From the NCBI RefSeq assembly GCF_005239225.2, contig NC_133295.1:2604001-2668000 (forward strand): 64,000 nucleotides of DNA, given 5' to 3'. A program made the position numbers and the translations under genes. Under the pieces are notes generated by a model that saw nothing but the letters and a program-made list of their open reading frames with translations, did not search any database and had not been told where the DNA came from. The stretch is from Populus alba. Lineage: Eukaryota > Streptophyta > Magnoliopsida > Malpighiales > Salicaceae. Positions 1 through 11,557 of this stretch are shown here, piece by piece; positions within the stretch are counted from its first letter, which is position 1, and each line of letters begins with the position of its first letter.

Positions 1-1389
1 AGTTTCTAATCATGAAGGGGAAACGATTGGTCAAGCAATTGAGAGTTGTTTGTTGGAATGGGAAATTGATAACATTTTAACAGTTACAGTAGACAATGCA
101 AGTTCAAATAATTTGACAATAAAATATTTGAAGAGAGTAACAAGTAATTGGGCAACTAGTATATTGTCAAATGACTTCATACATGTTAGATGTTATGTAT
201 ATATTGTTAATCTTATTGTATGTGCGGGATTGAAAGATATTGATGATTCAGTTGTTAAGATTAGGAATGCAGTGAGGTTTGTTAGATCTTCTCCTTCTAG
301 AAAACTTGTTTTTAACCAATGTGCCGAGAGGTTGAAAATTGGGAGTAAAAAATCTATTTGCTTAGATGTTGCAACTAGATGAAACTCTACATATATGATG
401 CCAGATGTGGCTGCTAAATTTGATGTTGTTTTTATGAGGTTAGAAGAAACAGATCCTATGTATTTGAGTTACTTTGAGGTTGATTCAAAAGGAAAACAAA
501 AAAACTTAGGTCCTCCTGCATTAGAAGATTGGGAAAAGGCTAGATCTTTTGTCAAGTTCTTGAAGCTATTTTACACGGTTACATTGAAATTTTCTGGCTC
601 GTTGTATGTGACATCTAATTCTTTTTTCCATGAATTGATTTCCATGCACACAAGCATATCTCAACTTTGTAGAAGTGAAGATGTTTATGTAAGTAAAATG
701 GCCAAGAATATGATGATAAAGTATAAAAAATATTGGGGGGATCAAGATACACAAAACTTTTTGTTGTATGTGGCTGTTGTGTTAGATCCACGTTTCAAAT
801 TGAAGTATGTGAGATTTTATTTTGGAAGATTGTATGATGTTGAAGAGGCTGATAATTTTACAATTAAGGTTAAAAATACTTTGCTAAGGTTGTTTAAGCA
901 TTATATGAATGTTGATGAGAATGTTGAGGTGGTTAATAGTGTTGGAACTAGTATAAATGAAAATGTTAATGTTGATTTAATGGTGGTAAATGATGATATG
1001 TTAAATGACTTGGCTTCTGAATTCAAAAAACATTTAGAGGAAGAAAGGGGTACCAAAAAAAAAATGAGGTTGAGAGGTATTTGAGTGATGATTGTGAGGA
1101 TCCTAATGATTTTAAATTATATATTTTGGGTTGGTGGAGGTGTAATGCTACAAAATACAAGATTTTTTCTAAGGTAGCACAACACGTGTTAGCTATTCCG
1201 GTATCTATAGTTGTTTCTGAAGTAGCTTTCAGTACTGGTAGTCGTATTTTAGATCCATTTCGAAGCTCTTTATCTCCATCAACAGTGCAAGCATTGGTTT
1301 GTTGTCAGAATTGGTTGAGTTTAGCATCAATTCCAATCATCATCGGAAACTACATGGATTATATTGAAAATTCTGAGATGATTGAGTAA
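1..1389 (+). pseudogene. hAT transposase, C-terminal part, inactivated (cut by window edge)
   Basis: This is the 3' two-thirds of a hAT-superfamily (Ac/RICESLEEPER type) transposase; the N-terminus lies outside the window. Near the start is the RNase-H-like core with the phrase VTVDNASSNN. It is followed by a DUF4413-like helical region (EDWEKARSFVKFLKLFY, about 520-580) and the C-terminal hAT dimerisation domain (ending around 1380, with VSEVAFSTGSRILDPFRSS). The frame is broken by a TGA at 380-382, where the family usually has Trp, and by a frame change at the A10 run at 1054-1063. Both lesions also occur in the copy at 45618-47735, so the gene died before the segment was duplicated. No active transposase is expected from it. 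Confidence 0.85.
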
Positions 1390-2320
1390 GGTAATTTCTT
1401 TTACAAATTTAAATGTAGTTATTTTATAATATCATTTATTTACATATGTTTAATCTAACATTTTAATTTATGTTTTTGTAGAATTTGGTGAAAGTTTAAA
1501 AATCTCAACTGATTGTTTGTAAATTATATTGATGATGTTGGTGCAATCTTGGAATATAATTGTTTTAGGTAATTAATTTACTTTGCCTTATTAATTCCTT
1601 TAAAAATTTTGCATTGCTAATTTTTTTAATTGTCGAACTGTAATATGTTGCTAATTTGCTAGTGTTTTTTTATAGCATTATCCTTGCTGGATCTTTTGGC
1701 TTTTTTTGTTGCTGGAAGTTTTGGATGCTGCTTAGTGCTGGTGTCGAATTTTTTTCTTCAACTTATACCAAATGTTTATAATAATTTATTATTGGTTGCT
1801 ATTTGCTAATGTAAACTTTTTTAGTGTGAACACCTCTTTTAATTTGAGGTGCCGAAATTTGATCATGCATCTTGTATATTGTATTGATTTGAATTTTCAT
1901 AGCATATTCCTTTGCATATTAAAGATAATAAGATAGAAAATTTCAAAATTTATTGTTACTATATAAGCAATTAAGCATTTCAAAAAAAAAATCAATATTT
2001 TAATTTCATTAGAAATCTTAGAACAAAATTAATCAAATTATAACATTTTAAAGAGTTTTGATTAAAAAGCCTATAAATTTAGCCCAACAAGAAAATTTAA
2101 CAGCCCAATTTAATTTAAGCCCATTAAAAAAAAAGTAAAAAAAAACTCATTAATTTAATGATTAGGTTTCCTAGGTTTTTAGCTACAAAACCGGATTCAA
2201 CCGAACCGAACCGGTTCGGTTTGAACCAGAATCTGGTTTGGTTCGATTTGAATTTTAAAAAATATGAGGTATTTGATTCGGTTAGTTTTTATAGTTAAAA
2301 CTGAACCGTGAACAGACCTA
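1390..2320 (+). mobile_element. hAT element 3' non-coding region and right terminus
   Basis: This AT-rich stretch follows the transposase. The last ~130 bases (about 2190-2320) are rich in ccgaacc/ggttcgg words, typical of hAT subterminal repeats. They end in ctgaaccgtgaacagaccta, which read inverted gives TAGGTCTGTTCACGGTTCAG, a plausible terminal inverted repeat. The next 8 bases (atttagtg) could be a target duplication. I could not find a matching left end near the full-length copy at 45.6 kb. Confidence 0.6.
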
Positions 2321-3775
2321 ATTTAGTGTATCAAAGATAAATGATCAGTCCTTGTCTGAAAATGTCAATACCTCTAGCATGTCCTGCATGCAAATTGAAG
2401 TCAAGGGACATGATTGCTGATACAGTCTTGTAAATCCTGATTTTTTAAAAAAACTTGTGGTGCAAATTTCATCTTCTCGTCTAGAGTTGCTCGTCATGTG
2501 AATGTTAGTGCTAGACTACTTGGTTTTGAAAGCAACTTCAAGACTCTCTGGGCTTAAAAATAATTGAATTTTCTGACCCCAAAGCTTGTAGATGCTTCTT
2601 GATGATGTTAAATTGCCCTAGTATATGGGACATGAAACATGGAAAAGAGAATCTAGTTACCCTAAAACTCATAAAAAAAATTTTGGAATTATTTTAGGAG
2701 TGTAGTTTTAGTTGTTTATTGAAATGTTTTTAACTCATAAATGTATTAAAATAATAATTTTTTATTTTTAAAAAAATTATTTTTGATATCAGCTTATCAA
2801 AATGATTTAGCAACATTAAAAAATTATTAATTAAAACAAATTAAACAAATTAAAAAATAATAATTTTTTTCAAAAAAAATTTAAAATATAAAAACAAACA
2901 ACACATTCGTATAAATGATATGAAATGTTAGCATCATTCATTCTCGTAGACAACATTCTGTGATTATTTATTCATTAAAGTGTACAAAATTCTTCATTAA
3001 AATCCTCTAGAATCTCTCTGGAATTGATTTCAACCAACTAATTATCATTAATTCATTAATCTTAAAACTAATTGGAGAACGTTAGGTAAAAAAAAATCCT
3101 GCAATAGCCTGTACGAAACCTAAAACTATAATTTGTAGGGTCATCAGCAACTAAAACTTATCAAATCTTTCATGCCAAATTCAATTATATTATAAAATTC
3201 ACAACTCCATGTGAGATAAGTCTTGCATGTCATAATTTTTTATAACATGTTTGTTATTTGTCATGTAAATATTATTACAATACAACAAGTCTTGAAAGCT
3301 GCTTCAAGACTTCTAGCTTAAAATTTAATGAAATTATCTTATCTCGAAAGGGAATATGCTTATTAATGATGTTCAATTATCTCATCATATGGTCCATCAT
3401 AGTTGTTTGAATTAGGTTTTTACTAATTGTATCTCATGTTGTGTTTGAATTGATAAACCTCTATAAATTAATATTGTTAGAACCATGAAAATTTATTAGT
3501 TAATTGAGATATTATTTAATCAATAATTTATTAATTTATACATTAATTAATAAAAAGTTGATTTATTAAGGTATTATTTATTTTCAAAACATTGAAGTTA
3601 ATGCATATATTATGTATTGTTATGTATGAACACAATCTAATTTTCAAATTACAAGTTATTTATTGTATCAAAGGCAAATGATTAGTCATTATCTGTATTA
3701 ATATTATGTAATATCAATTCTCTTAGCATGACCAGCATGTAAATTAAAGTTAGTGACTTGACCTCACACTAGAGG
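2321..3775 (+). repeat. Dispersed ~1-kb repeat units with a MITE-like insert
   Basis: Two head-to-tail partial units of the dispersed family described at 16438-18022 start near 2331 (tatcaaagataaatgatcag) and 3664 (tatcaaaggcaaatgattag). Between them, about 2700-2895, is an AT-rich block with the phrase ttttgatatcagcttatcaaaatgattt, of a kind common in small non-autonomous elements of poplar-like genomes. No gene is seen. Confidence 0.6.
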
Positions 3776-3938
3776 TACGACAGGAGCCTCCACGTCGTCA
3801 ATGACATCGCGCCCCCCGCGACAACTAGTACAATCTTATTAGTTACTCCTTTAATTTTACTTTTAAAAAAGAGACAAACATAATGAAGGGAGGGAGAAAA
3901 AGAATAAAATCCATAACCTATCAAAACTAATAAATATA

Positions 3939-5174
3939 TCTCTATATATAATTTCTATTTCTCTCTTCTACTTGTATCTATTTAGGAAGTTTCTAGTTCG
4001 AAGGGCTAACCCAGTTAATTCAATTTTTTTTTTTTTTCTTCATTAGTTTTTTTTCCTTCCCATCACACTTTTATAACATGACCTTAATAGTTAGACCCAC
4101 ATCCAAGACTACTGGGTCTGGTATTGTAGATATACCCACTTAAACTTGGGTCATGTAAGTTTAATGTTATTATTAATATTATAAATATTACTTTTGGGTC
4201 AGGCGTTGTAGCTACACCCAAGACTCTTGGGTATAGATTCGCAAAAAAACTTAACACTTTTAGATCTTAGCTTTTTTTTTTATATATTTTTTATATGAAA
4301 AAAAATAACCCGCAGCATCACGCGAGTCATGTAACTAGTAATACTCTAAAAGGCGTGGGAAAGCACTGTAGCTTTCCCCACGCGTGCTTTTCCCCACGCC
4401 TTTTAACTTTTCTTATTATTATTATTATTATATTATAATATATCCTAAAAATACTGTAGTTGTCTTTTTTTTTTTTCTAATGATTTTTTATTTAATTTGT
4501 TAATGTTAATTTTTTTTATTTAGTTATCAGATTTTCATGAAACGGATCCTAGGTTTGATGGGTTAACCTGGTTTAACGAGTTAACCCGGAATTGTTTTTT
4601 TCTTTTTCATTAATTTTTTTTTCGTTTAGTTTAGTTGTTTAATATTAAATTTCTTTCTATTTAATTATCAGATTTTCATGACACGTATCCCGGGCTTGAC
4701 AGGTTAACTTAGTTTGACAGGTTAACCCAGTTAATTATGGGTAAACACGTCAATTTTTTTTTTCTATTTAGTTATCAAAACTTTCATAACGTGGATTCCA
4801 GTTTGACGGGTTAACCTGGTTTGAAATGTTAACCCAGTTAATTCAGATTTTTTTTCTTTTTCTTCATTAGTTTTTTTCTCTTTTTAATTAATCTATTTAA
4901 TTATCAAACTTTATGACACGACCTTATAACCAGACCCACATCCAATGCTTTTTAGGTATTGTGTTGTAGTCATACTCACTTAAACTTAAGTTATATAAGT
5001 TTAATATTATTATTAATATTATAAATATTACTCTTGGGTTAAGCGTTGCAGCCAAATCCAAGACAAACGGATATAACTTTGCAGAAAGACCTAAACACTT
5101 TTAAATCTTATTTTTTTAATATTTTTTATGTTAAAAAAAATTAACCCACAACATTGTGCGGGTAATTTAACTAG
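3939..5174 (+). mobile_element. Helitron-like non-autonomous element(s)
   Basis: A TC start (TCTCTATATATAATT) follows an A at 3938. Two 3' ends show the Helitron pattern of a short hairpin about 10 bases before CTAG followed by T. The first has a hairpin at 4309-4326 and CTAG at 4335-4338. The second has a hairpin at 5145-5162 (cccacaacattgtgcggg) and CTAG at 5171-5174. The ~260 bases before each end are similar to one another (about 4080-4338 and 4912-5174), so this may be two nested or tandem elements. No Rep/helicase coding is present. Confidence 0.5.
4353..4404. repeat. Nested palindrome (foldback)
   Basis: GCGTGGGAAAGC (4353-4364), the loop actgta, then GCTTTCCCCACGC (4371-4383) form a stem with one bulged base. 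A further gtgcttttccccacgcctttt extends the outer complementarity to the aaaaggcgtggg on the left. The second segmental copy keeps a perfect 13-bp inner stem (50673-50704) and lacks the outer arm. Confidence 0.7.
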
Positions 5175-5179
5175 TTATT

Positions 5180-6118
5180 TTTCAAATGATGTAAAATTTT
5201 TTAATATTAAAAACATAATTAGTTTATAATAAAATCCTTATTTCATGATAGAGGTCATGAACCTATCTTTCACCTTGAATGGATTAAAAATGGTTAAATT
5301 TGCACAAAGGGATGCAAAAATAAAACAAATTTAATTTACAACTATTGAAAATATTTTTTATGTATATTTCTGATTGGAAATATGTCATATTCAATGTGTT
5401 AATTACAAAGATAATATTATGACTGTAAATATAGATGTAGAAAAACCTTAAAATTTTTCAAAGCATGGCCCATACTAAAAGAATCTAGGACTCTCTCCTC
5501 AAAATAATAAAATTACTGATAATTTTCATCTCATATGCTAAAGAAGATGGTAGATTAATAAATCTTTGTAGCAGATCATCCTTTGAAAAAAGAAACACAT
5601 TTATTGATATTTATAAATTATTTTTTGAGTTTTTCTCATCTAAAATCACAGTTATTCAATTATATTTAGTATTTTTAATTTGATATTTTTAATTATGTTT
5701 ATATAATATCATATTTAAATCTCACGATTAGGAATATAAATGGAATGGTAAAATAAATAAAAATTAATCATAAATAAAAAAATTTCAAATCAAAGATATT
5801 AGGATAATCTTCTTTTTTTAAATTTTAAAAAAACTTTCGATGTTAATTGTAATACTTGTATTTATGTGGTCAAGGTTTTAATATTCAGGTTTTCAGGGGG
5901 GCTGGTATAATTTATTCAAACTCAGAGCATCTTAACTCCAAATGTCCAAATTAAAGGGACTGGAATGATTCATCGCCTTTCATCGAGGGCTGTTTAATTC
6001 TTCATGGATTTTTGTTTTTTTAATTTTTTTTGTCTTCAGGAGATTTTAGAATGTTGTTAGAAAGAATAAAAAAGATCAAAAGCATTGAAAAAGCTTAAAT
6101 TTTTACGAAAAAATACCC
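5180..6118. other. AT-rich upstream region of SFT2 copy 1
   Basis: No gene or clear element is seen. It is collinear with 51490-52419. It should contain the promoter and 5' UTR of the SFT2-like gene, but I see no convincing TATA box close to the start codon. Confidence 0.5.
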
Positions 6119-9100
6119 ATGTGGAAGCTAAATCAGTTCTTATCAGGTGATGATGAGGAGAGAGAAGAGAGTTTTTCTTGGAAGAAGAATCAGATGGCTT
6201 TTTGTTCGCTTTCTCCTACGCAGGTTTGTTTTTCTAACTCCACCTCAAATCTTGTATCTCTCTTGATTATAAAGTTTTCATCTTTTTTATTTTTTAAATC
6301 CTTTTGGCTATCTGGGTTTTTGTTTATGCAGAGAATGTATGCATTTGCTGCTTCTTTGGTCGCTGGTTTGGCTCTTATGTTTTTGGCATGTCCACCTTTT
6401 GGGTTTGAAGTTTATCTTTTTGTTTGTTGTTGGATTGTGTTGAAGCATAAAAAGTGTTCTTTATGCGATGTTAGTGATTGAATTTTATTGTTTTTTTGAA
6501 AGTGGTAATATGTATTGAAACTAGCTTTTGAAGAGGAAAAATTGGAAGTAATTGATGGTAGAAATATTCTTGTCTCAAATATTGCAATGAGCTTATAGAT
6601 TTTCTTCCTCTGTGTTTATATCCGTGTCTAAGGTTTCAAATTTCTTTCTTTAACTGAATGTCAATAAAACAGTGGAATTGCTTCTGAGGAGTTCATTAAT
6701 ATTCAACTTTTGCAGTTTAGTCTAAAGTTGGGTTTTGTAATTCATGCTCTACTAATTTGATGTTGTCAGCTCAATCTGTTTAGACTATTCCAATGGTTTT
6801 CAAACTTTTATAGGGTAATTCTTTGGCCACTTTATATAGGTGTATTATCTAATACAACTATACAAGGATTACTGTCATCTTGTAGCATGTCTTTTATTAG
6901 ACTACTTTCCATAATACAAGGAACAGTCCCATAGCAAGCTTGGTATTAAACTTTCTTTTTCCCTATCAGGGCATCTAAGAGGGGCAAGTTGTCCGCATCT
7001 GCAGATCACATTGCCTTTTACATGCTTACACTATATTTACTGCATTTTTTTAACAGGATACAACAAGCACCATTTATATAACTCATGTATCAAATCATCA
7101 CTCCCGTGGAATTATGTTAGTATACCTTTGGTTGGTGGTTGATATATTGTTAGCTCGGGCATATAAACACTGAGGAGCAGTCCTCTAAACTTGCCTCGAG
7201 AAGAATATGGGAATTCCTGTCATGTTGGAGATGCTGGAAGTTTAGAATGCATCTTAGAGATTAAAAATGATATGTATTTGTACTTTATTAGTGATGAAAT
7301 TATTTAGTTTGAGGTTGCAAAGAAATGGGAAGTAAATGAATAGGATATGTATCTGGAGAAAATTTTATCAGGTTCTTCTGCTTGGCTCAGATTGTTAGCA
7401 TACCTAATTGCATAAGAGGTGTTGTATTACCAATATCTGTAAAATTTTGTACTCCTAAGTTAACCTTCTTCCTTTTCTTTGAGCATAGAAACTCTATGCA
7501 TCTTTCATACATTCAAGTCCCATGATTACCACTTGATAAGCTGTTCTCTTTCGTTTCCTGCTTAAGTAGACATTCAAGTCCCCTTATTACTACTAGATAG
7601 CAGTTCCCTTTTGTTTCCTGCTTAAGTAGGCAAGTTTAGATTAGTTGAGGGAAAGTGTGGGATAATAGAACATTGAGAATCTGAGCATGTTGAAGGAATA
7701 TACTGATTTTGAGTCATAATCCTGTTAGAAAACGTACTAGCGTTTGTGATAATTTATTGTGACATTTTGAATGCTGTATTTCAATGGAAGCATGTGGGCA
7801 TCTTAAAATTGCTGATAGCTTTACAAAATCTGTTTGTATTGCAGTCCTTGATTGTGTTTGCCAAGCCCATTAAATTTGCATTATTGTTCACCTTTGGCAA
7901 TGTGTTGGCAGTTGGAAGGTAGATTGACATTCTTACTCAATTTAGATTACATTTTAATCTTTTATTTTTAATCTCTCTATTTGCTGGTTTGTTCAGGCAC
8001 AAGTTTATATTCAGTCCCCTTGCCACCCTGATTTGTAATATTTCTTTCATACGTGTAAAAACAAAAACACCACTTCTTATTCATCATAGCAAAGGAAGGG
8101 CTTCTTTTTTTATTTTTGCTTGGCATAACTTCATTTATATTCTTTCTTAGTATAAACACTTTGAATAATCTGGCAAAAACTAGTTAATTTGATCACTTTT
8201 GATCTGAGGCTTTTTGGCACTCCAAGTTGGACTATACCAGCCTACTCAGTCGCGTGTTATTGTGTATTTGGAAGTGAGTTTACATAAGTTAGAGAGCTTT
8301 ATTGATTCCACACAGATAGTATCCCTGAGATCGTCTGTAATTCAGATCAACTGAATTGTTGTCCTTCTTGAGGTCTTTTGGATTCTGAATTTGTTTTGTG
8401 TATGGCAGCACAGCCTTCCTTATTGGACCTGGGCGACAACTAGGCATGATGTTTGACCCTGCCCGAATTTATGCAACAGCTATATACATTGGATGCGTTG
8501 TTCTGGCTCTCATTTGTGCACTCTTGGTAAGTCAACAGTTTCAATTCATTATTCAAATATAATAGTAGTGCTCCTCAATGATAGAGAAAACTTGGGAAAT
8601 TAAAGTGCAGTGAATCATGATTGTTTTTATGACCTTAGGGTTACTATCCTTGGTTTGTTTAAATTTCAATCCCAAACATGAGTATTCTGGATCATGCCCA
8701 TTTTTTTTTCACTTTCTTGCAATTAAAATGAGAAGTTCTGTTATCCTTAGTTTATGTACTGCAGCATACAAGATAATGTGCATCTAACCATTTTTCACCT
8801 CAAGTTATTAAATTTGGTACTAGAATTCCTTTTGTTAACGATTAAGGTTCTTCTTCACTGCTACCTCAAAGAAAATTGTACTTCTCCTAATTATCTGGTA
8901 TTCTGTCATATTTTCTCCATTTTCCCCCTTCGTTTCCTTAGCTGTCATTGCATTCTTTTTTTATCTACCACAGAAGAATTTACACCATCTTGGCATTTTG
9001 ATTCTGAGTTGTGGATTCAAATTTAAATAATGTAGACTTTAGGTATAACTTTCTACCATTGTATCTATTTGCGTTGTTAATTGACCAGAAAGCTTTCTGC

Positions 9101-10185
9101 TTCATTGACAGACTAAATGAAGCTGAGGATTCCTTTTACCGGTGCCTGTGAAAAATTGACATTCCTTGGAATTTTAACCAAGTGGTTAAACTTGAAACCA
9201 TTTTCGACTCTGTTCATGCCTCCTGATGGGCTTCCATTCCCTATGCTTTTATCCTTGTGCTGTCTCTCAGAAGAACTTCTCTCACTCTCTCACAAATGAT
9301 CACCAAAATTTCAGAAGAGTTCAAATCATGAAAAGCTTCTAGTTTGAACAGAGCGGTAGACTAAAATGGCCCTGCCATCTCACATCCTGACCCTTGTGAA
9401 CTTATAGGGCTAAAGCTTCCCCTCCTTTTATTAGAGAAAAAAAATGTTCAAGATCAATTTGGAGAACAAGACATCTCCAAATGGGAATAATTAACAGATT
9501 TTAAAATATTAGAGAACTGCAATTGTGTTGAATATCTGACAATAAAACACACCTAAGTCTCCTTTCTCATATATATATAGAATAAAATAAAATAAAAGCT
9601 TTCAAATTGTAGCAGTTTTAAATCATATCTTGCGTATTTCATAATCTTAACAAACAGGCATTTCTACAATTTCTTTTCATGTTGCAGATCCATAGCAAGA
9701 TTTTAACAGTGTTTGCCATCATATTCGAGATTTGTGCCCTTATCTGCTAAGTTTGTCTTTCACTTTTGCCCATTTCACCAGTTTTATGGGAAGGCATAAG
9801 GACACAAGATTAGAATTGTACAGTGAAGTCTTGCAATATTGTATATAGTACACAATAGTGTTCAGACTATTTGGGATAGAAATTATACAGCACTCTTTTT
9901 GGTTTTTCAGACTACAATACATGGTTCCAGCCATGTACTCTTTCTACTCTAATTTTCCAGACTACAAAATATGATTTTCAGCCTTTTTTCTTATGTATCA
10001 GGCAACATCTCTACAATAGCTTCTCTGAGTTTAACAATAGGAAGTTCTTTTGGCATCTTAAATGCTTTGTTCGCTATACTTATTTGCCCAGTTTGAGCTA
10101 TTTCAGGTACAGCCTGAGCTATATTCCTTTCGCTCGGAGAATGGTGTCTAATTTGATGATCCGATTATGCGACACTGAGTTATAG
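6119..10185 (+). pseudogene. SFT2: SFT2-like vesicle transport gene, copy 1, probably damaged
   Basis: This is a six-exon gene for a Got1/Sft2-like four-helix Golgi membrane protein, a family that helps vesicle fusion or retrograde traffic at the Golgi. Exons: 6119-6223, 6332-6385, 7845-7918, 8409-8526, 9688-9746 and 10107-10185, reading 162 residues in phase. Compared with the copy at 52420, exon 1 has two extra T in one run and one extra T in another. This replaces LEEESDG with SWKKNQMA before the frame returns at FCSLSPTQ. The donor after exon 5 reads ATCTG|CTAAGT instead of GTAAGT. Reading through gives ALIC and then a stop, removing the last 26 residues; skipping exon 5 would shift the frame. 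Exon 2 ends at a GC donor in both copies. The family assignment is firm; loss of function is inferred. Confidence 0.75.
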
Positions 10186-10440
10186 CTAGTGCAAAGTCCA
10201 GGAGAGTGATAAACTGAGAGATTCTTGAAGCCTTGGCTGACAGCAGTTTTCTTGTTTTTTCATCTGTGTTGGTTCTCATAAAGAGTGAAAAGTAGCCAAC
10301 ATTTTTGTAGCATGCATTGATTAGACGAGGACCATTCTAACTCTAGTTTTTTTCTCCATGCAGTGATGCTGATAAGGGTTTCAAGAGTTGAATTCACAGA
10401 GAATATATATGAGCCTTTTCCAGTCAAAACGGGAAATGCT
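10186..10440. other. SFT2 copy 1 3' flank
   Basis: Likely 3' UTR and downstream DNA, closely matching 56484-56730 and, in part, 63140-63580. No separate gene is seen. Confidence 0.5.
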
Positions 10441-10453
10441 CTAACAACTGAAA

Positions 10454-10564
10454 TGGGCCAAAATTATTGAAAGACGTACTCCATTTAGGCCTGGCAAACA
10501 ACGTCCCAGTTGAACACTAAACCCTAACGTAAGGTATTATACTTTCCTCCAAGAGGTATAAATA
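10454..10564 (+). promoter_or_regulatory. Promoter-like module: site II, telo-box, TATA (copy 1)
   Basis: Three plant promoter words occur in order: TGGGCC at 10454-10459 (site II type), AAACCCTAA at 10519-10527 (telo-box) and TATAAATA at 10557-10564. The pairing of site II and telo-box is known from promoters of ribosomal-protein and other growth genes. The expected start of transcription is near 10590. The module recurs at 26338, about 56750 and 63603. Confidence 0.5.
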
Positions 10565-10599
10565 CGAAATATGGACAAGGAATCTCGCATGTCTTAAAG

Positions 10600-10731
10600 A
10601 TGGGAAAGACAAAAGGTGTCTCATATCAGTTTGCCAGCTCATTAGAGGTTAAAAACGATAAAGACATTTTTCCACATCCACGTTTTAGGCTTTTAGCCAC
10701 ATGTGTGAAATCATTAATGGCAGACACCTAA
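10600..10731 (+). CDS. Small 43-codon ORF behind the promoter-like module (copy 1)
   Basis: An ATG at 10600 lies 36 bases after the TATA word and opens a 43-residue frame starting MGKTKGVSYQF and ending at TAA 10729-10731. I do not recognise the peptide as a whole. The first six residues resemble the MGKTRG start of ribosomal protein S23, and the promoter type would fit, so this may be the 5' end of a duplicated ribosomal-protein gene whose body is absent. The ORF is intact also at 63749-63880, cut to 11 codons at 26448-26483, and deleted in segment copy 2. Real translation is uncertain. Confidence 0.25.
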   Translation: MGKTKGVSYQFASSLEVKNDKDIFPHPRFRLLATCVKSLMADT

Positions 10732-11120
10732 AAACACATTGACTAGTGATAGATTCCAACCACTTGATAGACTGTCTTCACTACTATTAAATCTTTCTGT
10801 TCAAGTAGACGATGCTGTCATCAGTACTAGCAACTACCTATTTACTTTTTGTACCAAAGAAAAAACATCAGTACATGTCTTTGTTTGCATTTTTATGGAC
10901 CACGACTATAGCCTGCATGCAAATTAAAGTCACTCACGTGCAAATGAAACTCCTAGGAAATTACGATAATTTCTTCTTCTTCTTCTTTATAACAAGCAAC
11001 AAAAACTAATCAAATATCTCATGCTCAATTCAATGTAATTATAAAAGTTCACAACTTTCATGTGAGATTAAGTGCAGTTTGATTCTAGAAAATATTACCA
11101 AAAAAAACATCAAAATCATA

Positions 11121-11493
11121 TTACTGTTCCCAATAATAATATCAAAAAGCCTTTTTTGACAAGAAGTTTTTTTTAGTGAGAACAAAATGAACTATAATTA
11201 ATTATAAGGTTAGTTTCGATGATATGTAATTATTAAAGCAAAGGATAATAATACAACTATTTAAAGTGAATCCCATGTTCATAACCTATACAGAGATAAG
11301 AAGAAAAGTAATAGGAAATTAGGGGTGGTTGAAAATAGTAATTTAAAAATCAACGTACCATCCATTCTATAAAATATTAAAAGTATTGAATAAACTATAT
11401 TTATGTTTCTTTATTTCTCCTTCAAACTCTTTGTATTCAAGCCGTTCAATAATTTACACAAAAGATTCATTGTTGTTATTGGTTTTAATAGTA

Positions 11494-11557
<64 letters not shown>

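Larger units (their letters stand above)
1..11120 (+). repeat. Segmental duplication, copy 1
   Basis: This block is collinear with 46345-57415. Position 1 corresponds to 46345, the SFT2 start at 6119 to 52420, and the SFT2 stop at 10185 to 56483. Similarity stops near 11120, just after a shared stretch ending in aacatcaaaatcata. The left border is outside the window. Differences are mostly single substitutions and short indels, many of them in homopolymers. The copies are in the same orientation about 46.3 kb apart. Confidence 0.95.
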
